Source: Roseisalinus antarcticus (GTDB lineage Bacteria > Pseudomonadota > Alphaproteobacteria > Rhodobacterales > Rhodobacteraceae). Taken from it: a stretch of 64,000 nucleotides of DNA. A program made the translations under genes and the position numbers. This document shows, one piece after another, positions 17,595 to 26,278 of the stretch. The stretch lies in contig NZ_FWFZ01000003.1 of NCBI RefSeq assembly GCF_900172355.1, positions 124,001 through 188,000 of the forward strand, read 5' to 3'. Position 1 is the stretch's first letter. Each line of letters starts with the position of its first letter. A model generated the notes under the pieces. That model did no database searches, was not told the DNA's origin, and saw only the letters and a list, made by a program, of their open reading frames with translations.

Positions 17595-20514
17595 GGGCCC
17601 GTCCTCCCTCGGGGTCAAAGGCCACGGGGCCGGTTACCTCGCAGAGCGTCTCGACCCCGCGCATATGGTCCACCAGCCGGATCGTCTCGCCATGACGCGC
17701 CCGCCCGCTCGCGAGAAACCCGAGCGCCAGCGTCGTGCCAAGCGTCGGCGAATGGGCGGTCGAGGTGACGTAGCCGTGCGAGTTCCCGCGCACCGCCGGG
17801 GCCGTCTTTTCGAACAGATGCGCTCCGGCGGGTAACGGGGCGCCGGCCTCGACCGGCCTCAGCCCCACCAGTTGCTGGCGGGAGTCCTCAAGCAGGCCCG
17901 CGCGGCCGGCGGCGGCGCGGCCCACGAAATCCTTCTTCTTCGACAGCATCCCGCCCAGGCCCATATCGAAGGCCGTCGTCCGGCCGTGCAGCTCGGCATG
18001 GGTCAACAAACCCTTCTCGATCCGCAGCACGTTGAGCGCCTCCATCCCGTAGGCGCCGCCGCCCAACACCTCTGCCTGCGCCACCAGCAGCCGCCACAGC
18101 GCGGCCCCGTATCTTGCCGGAACAGCCACCTCGTAGGCATGTTCGCCCGAGAAAGAGATCCGGAACAGCCGCCCCGACACGCCCGTGACGGAGACCGGAC
18201 CGCAGGCCATGAAGGGGAACGCCTCCGGGTCGACGGGCGCGTCCAGCAGGCTGTCCAGAAGCTCCCGCGACTTTGGCCCGGCCACGGCAAACTGCGCCCA
18301 ATGCTCGGTGACGGAGGCGATCTGCACGTCCATCTCCGGCCGCAGCACCTGCGCCACGTAATCCAGGTGCCGCATGACCAGCCCCGCGGCGGCGGTGGTG
18401 GTCGTCATCAGGTAATGGCCCTCGCCCAGGCAGGCAGTGGTGCCGTCGTCCATCACATGCCCGTCCTCGCGAAGCATCAGACCATAGCGCACTCGCCCAG
18501 GCTTCAGCTTCGAAAAGGTGTTGGCATAGACGAAATCCAGAAACGCGCCCGCATCAGGGCCCTTGATGTCGATCTTGCCCAGGGTCGACACGTCGCAGAC
18601 CCCGACCGCCCCGCGCACCATGCCGACCTCGCGGTCGCAGGCCTCGCGCCAGGTCGCCTCGCCCGCCCGCGGGAAGTAGCTCGGCCGATACCAGAGCCCG
18701 GCCTCGATCATCGGTGCGCCCCGTTCCACGCTGGCCGCGTGCGAGGTGGTGAACCGCTGCGGGGCAAAGCCCTTGCCCTGCGCCCCCGCCCCCAGCGCGG
18801 CGATTGAGACCGGCGAGAACGGCGGGCGGAACGTGGTCGTCCCGGTCTCGGCGATCCCCCGCCCGGTCGCGTCGGCCAGCACCGCAAGCGCCGCGACGTT
18901 GGAATTCTTGCCTTGGTCGGTGGCCATGCCTTGCGTCGTATAGCGCTTCATGTGCTCGACCGAGCGAAAGTTCTCGGCGGCGGCCTGCACCACGTCCTTG
19001 ACCGTCACGTCGTTCTGGAAATCCAGCCAGGCGCGGCCCTTTCCCGGCACCTGCCACAGCGCGGCGAGGCGGTAGGGATCGTCCTCCGTATCCGGCAGAT
19101 CGATCTTGGGCGCGGCGAGGCCCAGCGCCTCCAGCGCCGAGGCCGCCTGCGCCACGCCGTCGGCGAGGCAGCCGGCGGTCGAGAATACGCCCCGCGCCGC
19201 CCCCGCAACCGCCAGCCCGGGCACCGCGCCGTCGGCGGGCAGGAACGCCTGCGTCTCGGGATCCCAGACCGGTCGGGCACCGAGGTGGCAGGTCAGGTGC
19301 ACCGAGGGGTTCCAGCCCCCGGACATCGCCAGGCAATCGGTGCGGATGTCCCGGACGCCGCCCGCATGCGCGATGGAGATCGACGTCAGCCCCAGCCGCC
19401 CGCGCGTGCCGACCACCCGGCCCTGCCGGTAGACCGGGTAATCCCGGCTGTCGGGCGCGGTGTCCCGACTGTCGATCACGCCCGCGACCTTGATCCCGGC
19501 GGCGACCATGTCCCGCGCGGTGCGGTGCGCGTCGTCGTTGTTGGCAAAGAGCGTCACCGATTGCCCGGCCGCCACGCCCCAACGGTTCAGGTAGCCGCGC
19601 ACCGCCGAGGCGGTCATCACCCCGGGCCGATCGTTGTCCTTGAAGGCCACCGGCCGCTCTATCGCGCCAGCACACAGGACCGCCCGTTTCGCCACGATCC
19701 GCCAGAAGCATTCGAGCGGCAATCGCGGATCGGCCGCGCGGTGCAGGCCCACCCGCTCCAGCGCCCCGTAGGTCCCCTGGTCATAGACGCCGGTCACCGT
19801 GGTGCGCGGCATCAGCGTGACGTTCGGCAGGCTCGCCAGCTCGTCCAGAACGCCGGAGGCCCAGACATGGGCCGGGCCCGCGCAGATCTCGAAACGTTCG
19901 GACAGGCAGCGCCCGCCCATCCGCGCGTCCTCGTCCGCGAGGATCACCCGGGCGCCGGACCGACCGGCCGTCAGCGCGGCCATCAGCCCCGCCGGCCCGG
20001 CGCCGATCACGAGCAGGTCGCAGTAGGCAAAGGCCCTCTCATAGCGGTCGGGGTTATGTGCGCCCGACAGACCGCCAAGGCCCGCGGCCCGCCGGATGAT
20101 TGGCTCGTAGACCCTTTCCCAGAAGGCCCGGGGCCACATGAAAGTCTTGTAGTAGAAACCTGCACCAAGGAACCGCCACGCCAGGTCGTTGACCGCCATC
20201 ACATCGGCCCGCAGCGACGGCCAGGCGTTCTGGCTTCGGGCCTCGAGCCCGTCCCAGACCTCCTGCACCGTGGCCCGCACGTTCGGCGTCGCCCCTGCCC
20301 CGTCGCCGGTGGTGACCAGCGCGTTTGGCTCTTCGGATCCCGCTGTCAGTATCCCGCGCGGGCGGTGATACTTGAACGACCGGCCCACCAGGCGGATGTC
20401 GTTGGCCAGAAGTGCCGCGGCCAGCGGCTCGCCCTCCCGGCCCTCGAAGCTCTGGCCGTCGAACCGGAACCGGGCCGCCGCGCCCGCGTGGATGCCGAAA
20501 CCCGCGACTCTCAC
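17587..20514 (-). CDS. soxA: Sarcosine oxidase alpha subunit
   Basis: The large alpha subunit, about 975 residues. In order it has a short ferredoxin-like N-terminal domain (GQSFEGREGEPLAAALLAN), a Rossmann dinucleotide domain with VIGAGPAGLMAAL near residue 170, and a C-terminal folate-binding aminomethyltransferase-like domain from about 600 on (YRPSYFPRAGE, DVSTLGKIDIKGPDA). The N-terminal part binds NAD; the C-terminal part receives the methyl group to form methylene-tetrahydrofolate. The GTG at 20514 overlaps the soxD stop (GTGA) and gives the expected start VRVAGFG. Length is normal. The frame is open upstream inside soxD but that extension is not real. Confidence 0.95.
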   Translation of the reverse strand: MRVAGFGIHAGAAARFRFDGQSFEGREGEPLAAALLANDIRLVGRSFKYHRPRGILTAGSEEPNALVTTGDGAGATPNVRATVQEVWDGLEARSQNAWPSLRADVMAVNDLAWRFLGAGFYYKTFMWPRAFWERVYEPIIRRAAGLGGLSGAHNPDRYERAFAYCDLLVIGAGPAGLMAALTAGRSGARVILADEDARMGGRCLSERFEICAGPAHVWASGVLDELASLPNVTLMPRTTVTGVYDQGTYGALERVGLHRAADPRLPLECFWRIVAKRAVLCAGAIERPVAFKDNDRPGVMTASAVRGYLNRWGVAAGQSVTLFANNDDAHRTARDMVAAGIKVAGVIDSRDTAPDSRDYPVYRQGRVVGTRGRLGLTSISIAHAGGVRDIRTDCLAMSGGWNPSVHLTCHLGARPVWDPETQAFLPADGAVPGLAVAGAARGVFSTAGCLADGVAQAASALEALGLAAPKIDLPDTEDDPYRLAALWQVPGKGRAWLDFQNDVTVKDVVQAAAENFRSVEHMKRYTTQGMATDQGKNSNVAALAVLADATGRGIAETGTTTFRPPFSPVSIAALGAGAQGKGFAPQRFTTSHAASVERGAPMIEAGLWYRPSYFPRAGEATWREACDREVGMVRGAVGVCDVSTLGKIDIKGPDAGAFLDFVYANTFSKLKPGRVRYGLMLREDGHVMDDGTTACLGEGHYLMTTTTAAAGLVMRHLDYVAQVLRPEMDVQIASVTEHWAQFAVAGPKSRELLDSLLDAPVDPEAFPFMACGPVSVTGVSGRLFRISFSGEHAYEVAVPARYGAALWRLLVAQAEVLGGGAYGMEALNVLRIEKGLLTHAELHGRTTAFDMGLGGMLSKKKDFVGRAAAGRAGLLEDSRQQLVGLRPVEAGAPLPAGAHLFEKTAPAVRGNSHGYVTSTAHSPTLGTTLALGFLASGRARHGETIRLVDHMRGVETLCEVTGPVAFDPEGGRARG

Positions 20515-20762
20515 GCGCCGGCCTCCCGCGCCGCGATGCCGCCCGTCACCGCATGGCTGACCGTGTCGCGGGTGACTACGACCCAGGTCCCGCAGGGGTT
20601 GTGATACCAACGGTCACGGGTCTCGCCCGCCGGGTTGTCGCGCAGGTGGAGGTAGCTGTCCCAGTCGGGCGACCAGTCGCCCTCGGGCTGCGCGAGGGCC
20701 GCGCCCTGATAGGTGAACTCCCGCAGGTCACGGGTCCCGCAATGGGGGCAGGGTATGCGCAT
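20511..20762 (-). CDS. soxD: Sarcosine oxidase delta subunit
   Basis: The small zinc-binding delta subunit, 83 residues. It begins MRIPCPHCG with Cys5 and Cys8; His54 and Cys57 in YHNPCGTW are the likely remaining metal ligands. The central segment with the GDWSPDWDSYLHLRDNP motif is characteristic of the family. It overlaps soxA by four bases and follows the inserted lipoprotein gene by six bases, so all are in one transcript. Confidence 0.95.
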   Translation of the reverse strand: MRIPCPHCGTRDLREFTYQGAALAQPEGDWSPDWDSYLHLRDNPAGETRDRWYHNPCGTWVVVTRDTVSHAVTGGIAAREAGA

Positions 20763-20768
20763 GCAGCC

Positions 20769-21230
20769 TCAGCCGGAGCAGGAATTCAACGACACGTCGG
20801 CCAGATCGACCCCGTCCGAGCCCTGGAACCGCACCCGCAGGGTATTGCCCAGATCGAAGAAGGTCTGCGCGGTGTCATCGGCGCAGAATCCGCTGCGCAG
20901 CGCATCCGTGAAGAGGGGGCCGACCTCGGCCCGTTCGTCCTCGGTCAGCCCGGCACCGGCGATGGGAACGCCGAAATCAGCGACCACGTTGGGCCCCTCG
21001 GCCTGCGCCCCCAGGACCTGCACCCCGCCTTCGATGGCCTGCCCGACCTGCGTGTTGAGCTTTGCCGCCACCGCCGTGGCGACCTGGCCGGCGGTATCCG
21101 GCGCGGGGGCCGACGCCTGGGTCACGCGCGGGGCCGGGCCCATCGTCCCGGCCGCCTGATTGCAGCCCGCCAGGGCCAGTGCCGCCAGCGGCAGCCCGAG
21201 AAGAGCGTTGCGGTAAAGCCGGTGCGTCAT
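20769..21230 (-). CDS. Lipoprotein of unknown function inserted in the sarcosine oxidase operon
   Basis: A 153-residue exported protein with a lipoprotein signal peptide: charged start MTHRLYRN, hydrophobic core, then lipobox ALAGC with the modified cysteine near residue 21. The mature part is rich in alanine and proline at first and has two further cysteines (in SGFCADD and at NSCSG near the end) that could form a disulfide. I do not recognise a family. It lies between the upstream exported gene and soxD with gaps of four and six bases, so it must be co-transcribed with soxB and soxDAG. The start ATG at 21230 has only a weak ribosome site, which suggests coupling to the gene before it. Confidence 0.8.
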   Translation of the reverse strand: MTHRLYRNALLGLPLAALALAGCNQAAGTMGPAPRVTQASAPAPDTAGQVATAVAAKLNTQVGQAIEGGVQVLGAQAEGPNVVADFGVPIAGAGLTEDERAEVGPLFTDALRSGFCADDTAQTFFDLGNTLRVRFQGSDGVDLADVSLNSCSG

Positions 21231-21234
21231 GGGG

Positions 21235-21744
21235 TTACTCCGTTTGCTCGTTGGACTCACAGATTTCGGGGGCGGCGCGGAACAGGCGATAGGTCGTGGC
21301 CTCGCCCGGGATCTCGGCCAGCGTCGTCGTGCCGCCGCAGCCGTCCGCCGGGCCGATGGTAAAGCCTGAGGTGTGGACCTGCAGGGATTCGTCGTCGAAC
21401 CCGTCGATATGGATCACGCCGCCGTCGCAATCGACCGAGCAATACCAGCCGTCGTTGTCCTGAAAGCAGGTCGCGATCTGGGACAGCTCGCGGCCGCCGA
21501 AGCCGTCCTTGGCCGCATGGCCCTGGTTGGCCATCTGCGCGATCACCTCGGTGTAGAAATCGTCATGCGGTTCGTCGAAATAGAAGCCGACGGTGATGCC
21601 GGCGACCACCTGATCGGGATGGGCGGCCAGATGTTCGGCGCTGTAGGCGCGGGCATAGCAGCCCTCGGGCCGGTCCTGCGCCTGTGCCGCGCCGCCGGCC
21701 GCCAGCGCCAGCACCGCCAGGCTAGTGAAGATTGTGTTGCGCAC
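21235..21744 (-). CDS. Secreted cysteine-rich protein of unknown function inserted in the sarcosine oxidase operon
   Basis: A 169-residue exported protein with a clear Sec signal peptide (GTG start, TSLAVLALAAGGAAQAQ, cleavage after about residue 22). The mature part has six cysteines, with a WYCSVDCDGG motif in the middle, and an HDDFYTEVIAQM segment. Such cysteines fit disulfides in the periplasm. No family recognised. The GTG start lies inside the end of soxB (23-base overlap) with GAGGAGG seven bases upstream, so it is translated from the sox transcript. A link to sarcosine use is inferred from this position alone. Confidence 0.8.
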   Translation of the reverse strand: MRNTIFTSLAVLALAAGGAAQAQDRPEGCYARAYSAEHLAAHPDQVVAGITVGFYFDEPHDDFYTEVIAQMANQGHAAKDGFGGRELSQIATCFQDNDGWYCSVDCDGGVIHIDGFDDESLQVHTSGFTIGPADGCGGTTTLAEIPGEATTYRLFRAAPEICESNEQTE

Positions 21745-22975
21745 CGGTTCCCTCCTCGTCCATGAGCCCGCGTCCCTTCGCGAAGCGATCCATCCGCAGC
21801 CGCGCGGCGCTGTCGTGGGGGCGATCCTGGGCGATCAGGTGGGCGAAGGCAAAGCCCGAGCCCGGCACCGCCTTGAACCCGCCATAGCACCAGCCGCAGT
21901 CGATATAGAGCCCCTCGACCGGCGTCTTGTCGATGATCGGAGAGCCGTCCGGCGTCATGTCCATGATCCCGCCCCAAGACCGCAGGACCCGCGCCTTGCC
22001 GATCATCGGCATCAGGGTCATCGCGGCCTCCATCACGTGTTCCTTCATCGGCAGGTTGCCGCGAGCCGCGTAGGAAGCGTAGAAATCCAGGTCGCCGCCG
22101 AACACCAGCCCGCCCTTGTCGGACTGGCTTATATAGAAGTGGCCCATGCCGAAACTGACCACGTGGTCGATGCAGGGCTTGAGCCCCTCGGTCACGAAAG
22201 CCTGGAGAACGTGGCTCTCGATCGGCAGGCGCATCCCGGCCATCGCCGCCACCTGGCCCGAGCGGCCGGCGACCACAATTCCAACCTTGGAGGCCTTTAT
22301 GCCCCCCCGGGAGGTCTGCACACCTGTCACTTTTCCGCCTTCGATGTCGATTCCGGTGACTTCGCAATTCTGGATCAGATCGACCCCGCGCCGGTCCGCG
22401 CCGCGCGCATAGCCCCAGGCCACCGCGTCGTGCCGGGCGGTGCCGCCGCGCGGGTGCAGCAGGCCGCCATAGACCGGGAAGCGGACGTTGTCGAAATCGA
22501 GATAGGGTAGATGCGCGCGGACACCCTCGCGGTCCAGCAGCACCGCATCGTCGCCCTGGTTGGCCATCGCATTGCCCCGCCGGGCAAAGGCGTCCCGCTG
22601 CCCGTCGGAGTGGAACAGGTTGATCAGCCCCCGCTGCGAATGCATCACGTTGTAGTTCAGCTCCGTCTCCAGCCCTTCCCAGAGCTTGAGCGAATGAGAG
22701 TAGAACTCGGAATTGCCGGGCAGGAAGTAATTGGCCCGCACGATGGTCGTGTTCCGACCGACATTGCCGCCGCCGATATAGCCCTTCTCCACCACGGCGA
22801 TGTTCTTCAAACCGTGCTCGCGGGCGAGGTAGTAGGCCGTCGCAAGGCCGTGGCCGCCGCCGCCGATGATGACGATGTCATAGGCGTCCCGCGGGGCGGG
22901 ATCGCGCCAGACCGGCGCCCAGCCGGCGTTGCCGGTGAGCGCTTCGCGAATGATCCGCCAGCCGGAATAGGCCAT
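21722..22975 (-). CDS. soxB: Sarcosine oxidase beta subunit
   Basis: The beta subunit, 417 residues, which carries the flavin site where sarcosine is oxidised. The dinucleotide fold IVIIGGGGHGLA is at residues 34-45. His174 in LLHPRGG is at the place expected for the histidine that carries covalent FMN in characterised tetrameric enzymes; I read this from position and have not aligned it. The N-terminus MAYSGWRIIREAL is typical. It heads the operon, and 78 bp separate it from the next gene upstream, so the promoter should lie there. Length is normal. Confidence 0.95.
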   Translation of the reverse strand: MAYSGWRIIREALTGNAGWAPVWRDPAPRDAYDIVIIGGGGHGLATAYYLAREHGLKNIAVVEKGYIGGGNVGRNTTIVRANYFLPGNSEFYSHSLKLWEGLETELNYNVMHSQRGLINLFHSDGQRDAFARRGNAMANQGDDAVLLDREGVRAHLPYLDFDNVRFPVYGGLLHPRGGTARHDAVAWGYARGADRRGVDLIQNCEVTGIDIEGGKVTGVQTSRGGIKASKVGIVVAGRSGQVAAMAGMRLPIESHVLQAFVTEGLKPCIDHVVSFGMGHFYISQSDKGGLVFGGDLDFYASYAARGNLPMKEHVMEAAMTLMPMIGKARVLRSWGGIMDMTPDGSPIIDKTPVEGLYIDCGWCYGGFKAVPGSGFAFAHLIAQDRPHDSAARLRMDRFAKGRGLMDEEGTGAQHNLH

Positions 22976-23053
22976 GTCGTCCCCCTTGGTCGGGTTCAGA
23001 CTAGCGAACGGCGAGGCAGGGGCAACGCCCTATCGCGGTCCGGACGGGCGGGA

Positions 23054-23506
23054 TCACACCACCGCGAGCCCCATGAGCGCCATCAGGCCGATCAGAAGGG
23101 TCATCAATGCGCAATCGACCAGCCCGGCGCGGCGGGCAAGCGACGGGGCATCGGCGGAATACCGCGCTGGATCCTCCATCAGTGCCACAAGCGCCTTGCG
23201 GAACCGCGCACCGGTGGCCCCGAGCGCCCCCCAGAGCACCACGGACGCGATCACCGCCCAGCCATAGCCGGTGAGGAACAGGCTGTCGAAGCTGGTCAAC
23301 GCCTGCGACGCCCGCCAGAGGCCGAAGACCATGGCGATCCCCGCCGACGCGGCCATCACCGGGCCGGTCATGGGGGCCATCAAGTGCCACAGGCGCCCGG
23401 CCTCGGCCGCGGGTTGCCGCGCCATGGCCGGGAAGACGAGCAGGGCAAAGACATAGGTGCCGCCGCCCCAGAGAACCCCTGCGAGGATATGCAGAAAATG
23501 AACCAT
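23054..23506 (-). CDS. CopD-like integral membrane protein
   Basis: A 150-residue membrane protein with four predicted transmembrane stretches, beginning MVHFLHILAGVLWGGG. The FLHxLAGVLWGG start and a following small-residue-rich helix resemble the CopD/DUF2269 group of haem or copper-associated membrane proteins. The ATG at 23506 follows GGAGGAGG closely. It lies on the minus strand between gdh and soxB; the hairpin after gdh suggests a separate transcript. A direct role in the sox operon is possible because its end is only 78 bp before soxB, but nothing proves it. Confidence 0.75.
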   Translation of the reverse strand: MVHFLHILAGVLWGGGTYVFALLVFPAMARQPAAEAGRLWHLMAPMTGPVMAASAGIAMVFGLWRASQALTSFDSLFLTGYGWAVIASVVLWGALGATGARFRKALVALMEDPARYSADAPSLARRAGLVDCALMTLLIGLMALMGLAVV

Positions 23507-23544
23507 CCGGCCTCCTCCGTTCCGCCTCCGTCCTTTGCAACAGT

Positions 23545-23576
23545 GCCGGGGCCGGACGAGAGCCGTCAACCCCGGC
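23545..23576 (-). terminator. Hairpin downstream of glutamate dehydrogenase
   Basis: Arms GCCGGGG (23545-23551) and CCCCGGC (23570-23576) pair perfectly and lie just after the gdh stop. There is no U-tract, as is often the case in GC-rich alphaproteobacteria. Confidence 0.5.
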
Positions 23577-23585
23577 CCGCCCCCG

Positions 23586-25028
23586 TCACAGCCCCTTGGC
23601 GCGATAGCTGGAGGCCACCCGACCGATCGAAACGATATAGGCCGCGGTGCGCAGATCGTGGACGTCGTCGCGGGAATGCCAGACCTCGGACATCGACTGG
23701 TAGGCGCCGCGCATGGTGTCGTCGAGGCCGGAGCGCACCAGCTCCAGCTCGCCCGCGCCGCGCAGATACCTGTCCTTGAACGACGGGCTGAGCGTCCAGC
23801 CCAGGTTCTGGTCCGCCGAGAGCTTTTCCAGCTCGCGGACGATCAGCTCATGGCGCGATTCCTCCTGCCGGCGCTGCATCCGGCCGAACCGGATGTGGCT
23901 GAGGTTCTTGACCCATTCGAAATAGGACACCGTGACGCCGCCGGCATTGGCATACATGTCGGGGATGATGACCGTGCCGCGGGCCCGCAGGATCTCGTCC
24001 GCGCCGGCCGTCACCGGTCCGTTGGCCGCCTCGATGATCAGCGGCGCCTGGATGCGGGCGGCGTTCTCCTTGTGGATCACGCCCTCCAGGGCGGCCGGAA
24101 TGAGGATCTCGCACTCCGCCTCCAGAATGGCCGCGCCGTCCTCGTGATGGACCGCGAGCGGATAATTCGCGACGCCGCCGTGCTTGCCGATCCACTCCTT
24201 GACCGCCTCGACGTCCAGCCCCTCTTCGGAAAACAGTGCGCCGTCCCGTTCGATGATGCCGATGACCCGGGCGCCATCCTCCTCGGACAGGAACTTCGCC
24301 GCGTGATAGCCTACGTTGCCCAGCCCCTGGACGACGACGCGCTTGCCTTCGAGCGTGCCGCTCAAGCCCGCCACGGCCACGTCCTTGGGATGGCGAAAGA
24401 ACTCCTGAAGCGCGTATTGCACACCGCGGCCCGTCGCCTCGACCCGGCCCTGGATGCCGCCGGCATGGGGCGGCTTGCCGGTGACGCAGGCGTTGGAGTT
24501 GATGTCGGTCGTGTTCATCCGCCGGTACTGGTCGGCGATCCAGGCCATCTCGCGCTCTCCGGTGCCCATATCGGGGGCCGGCACGTTCTGCGCGGGGTGG
24601 ATCAGGTCGCGCTTGGCCAGCTCGTAGGCGAAACGGCGGGTGATCTGCTCCAGCTCGTGCTCTTCCCACTCGCGCGGGTCGATGCAGAGCCCGCCCTTGG
24701 AGCCGCCGAAGGGCGTCTCGACCAGGGCGCATTTGTAGGTCATCAGCGCGGCCAGCGCCTCGACCTCGTCCTGGTTCACCGACATGGCGTAGCGGATGCC
24801 GCCCTTGACCGGCTCCATATGTTCCGAATGGACAGAGCGGTAGCCCGTGAAGGTGTGGATCGCGCCGCGCAGACGGACGCCGAACCGGACCGTGTAGGTG
24901 GCGTTGCAGACCCGGATCTTTTGCTCGAGGCCAGGGGACAGGTCCATCAGCGCGACGGCGCGGTTGAACATGATATCGACACTCTCACGGAAGGACGGCT
25001 CTCCGGCGGGGCGATGGGGTTGGGACAT
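23586..25028 (-). CDS. gdhA: Glutamate dehydrogenase (Glu/Leu/Phe/Val family)
   Basis: A 480-residue dehydrogenase that interconverts glutamate and 2-oxoglutarate plus ammonia. Active-site lysines are in place: Lys75 (VKGGIR), Lys99 (MTYKCA) and Lys111 (GGSKGG). The nucleotide fold VVVQGLGNVG is near residue 240. The length is longer than the hexameric bacterial enzymes of about 450 and matches the alphaproteobacterial NAD-type group. A family member acting on leucine is a weaker alternative. The gene stands alone, with a hairpin after it and almost 600 bp upstream. It complements the ammonia- and glycine-yielding catabolism encoded nearby. Confidence 0.9.
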   Translation of the reverse strand: MSQPHRPAGEPSFRESVDIMFNRAVALMDLSPGLEQKIRVCNATYTVRFGVRLRGAIHTFTGYRSVHSEHMEPVKGGIRYAMSVNQDEVEALAALMTYKCALVETPFGGSKGGLCIDPREWEEHELEQITRRFAYELAKRDLIHPAQNVPAPDMGTGEREMAWIADQYRRMNTTDINSNACVTGKPPHAGGIQGRVEATGRGVQYALQEFFRHPKDVAVAGLSGTLEGKRVVVQGLGNVGYHAAKFLSEEDGARVIGIIERDGALFSEEGLDVEAVKEWIGKHGGVANYPLAVHHEDGAAILEAECEILIPAALEGVIHKENAARIQAPLIIEAANGPVTAGADEILRARGTVIIPDMYANAGGVTVSYFEWVKNLSHIRFGRMQRRQEESRHELIVRELEKLSADQNLGWTLSPSFKDRYLRGAGELELVRSGLDDTMRGAYQSMSEVWHSRDDVHDLRTAAYIVSIGRVASSYRAKGL

Positions 25029-25609
25029 GGGTCACCTTTTGTTTTGGTCGCGCGATTCGGTCTGTGCACAGGCCCACTTAACCACGATTCGCACAAGAAT
25101 TGCGCGCAGTGATCCCCGGCCGCCCCACACGAGCTGGCGCTGCCACGTTGCCATTGTGGTTACAATGCAGCGCCCTGCGCCGGACCGTTCATCGAATCCC
25201 GCGCATTTGCAGTAAATCGTCGGGAGAACGGTCAAAACGCTGCCCCATTCGTCTGGCTATATGACGGAGAGGGAGTCCGGGGTCCGGACTCTGCGGCCGT
25301 CCTGTCTGCGGGGCCGGCCGGCATCCAGCAACGAGGGACCAAGATGGGACCGCTGCCAGCGAAACGGCTCCTGCGCCTCGCGCCCCATTCGGGGCGCCGC
25401 CGCGCTGCGCCGCATCAGACCTCGGGCGAGGATGTGGCGGACACCGGCGGCACGCCCCGTTCCGCCAGGGCACGGGTCGACGATGCCAGCGGGCTGTCGA
25501 TGCAGGACCGCGCTTCCGCGTCTGCCCGTGTCGACCGGCCCCCCGGGACCGAAGGGTCGGAGACCTTTCCGCACACCGCGCGCCAGGCACCCCAAGCGAG
25601 GTTTATCCA
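25029..25609. other. Long divergent intergenic region between gdh and the pilus genes
   Basis: This region should contain the divergent promoters of gdh and of the TadE gene. No RNA gene is seen. One frame from ATG 25344 (after GAGGGA) to TGA 25613 encodes 89 residues and overlaps the TadE start by ATGA. Its product is arginine- and serine-rich without homology or membrane segments, so I treat it as doubtful. Confidence 0.4.
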
Positions 25610-26149
25610 ATGATGTTCCTGCGTCTCATCGCCCGCCTGCGACGGTTCCGCCGACGCGAGGACGGCAATCCGACTGTCGAATTCGTGCTGATCTTTCCGA
25701 TCTTCATGGTGCTGATGGTCTCGGCGTTCGAATCCGGCCTGTTGATGGTGCGGCAGATGATGCTGGAGCGCGGGCTGGACCTGTCCGTGCGGGCCGTGCG
25801 GCTGGGCACCGGCGACATGATCGAGAACGACGAACTGCGCCGCATGATCTGCAACACCACCGGCATCATCCCGGATTGCATGAGCCAGGTGAAGGTCGAG
25901 ATGATCCGCCTTGACCCGCGTGCCTTCGACCGGCCCGACCCCGCACCCGATTGTGTCAACCGGGACGAGGCGGCGCAGGTCAACCGCACCTTCCAGAACG
26001 GGCAGAACCACGAATTGATGGTGCTCCGGGTCTGTGCGCTGTTCGACCCGATCTTTCCGAACTTCGGCCTCGGCGTCCGGCTGAAGGAACAGCGGGGCGA
26101 CCACTACGCGCTGGTCTCGACCTCGGTCTTCGTGATGGAGCCGGGCTAG
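25610..26149 (+). CDS. TadE-like pilus assembly protein
   Basis: A 179-residue pseudopilin-like protein. After a basic start (RLIARLRRFRRREDGN) comes the TadE signature: PTVEFVLIFPIFMVLMVSAFE, one hydrophobic helix with a conserved glutamate at its start. The remainder is periplasmic with a few cysteines. TadE and TadF are minor pseudopilins of Flp/Tad pili and are processed by a prepilin peptidase. The ATG at 25610 is followed directly by another ATG; GCGAGG lies eight bases upstream. It is the first of three pilus-type genes on this strand; no ATPase, secretin or major pilin gene is present nearby. Confidence 0.85.
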   Translation: MMFLRLIARLRRFRRREDGNPTVEFVLIFPIFMVLMVSAFESGLLMVRQMMLERGLDLSVRAVRLGTGDMIENDELRRMICNTTGIIPDCMSQVKVEMIRLDPRAFDRPDPAPDCVNRDEAAQVNRTFQNGQNHELMVLRVCALFDPIFPNFGLGVRLKEQRGDHYALVSTSVFVMEPG

Positions 26150-26171
26150 GCCCGCGGGGAAAGGTGTCGAT

Positions 26172-26243
26172 ATGACAATAACTCAGGAAGCACATGTTCT
26201 GGACACAGTCCTGCCCAATCCACCGATTAACGTAGTCCAATGA
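26172..26243 (+). other. Possible 23-codon leader ORF before the TadG-like gene
   Basis: A short frame begins at ATG 26172, six bases after AAGGTG, and its TGA overlaps an ATG at 26240 that is in frame with the TadG-like gene. The bases here are poorer in GC than the flanking genes. It could be a coupling leader or chance. Confidence 0.2.
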
Positions 26244-26278
26244 AATCCATCCCTGGTAAAGACCGGAAAGATTCCGCG

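Noticed and set aside
25344-25613. 89-codon frame overlapping the TadE start
   Set aside because: Despite GAGGGA and an ATGA overlap, its arginine/serine-rich product has no homology or structural feature; not called as a gene.
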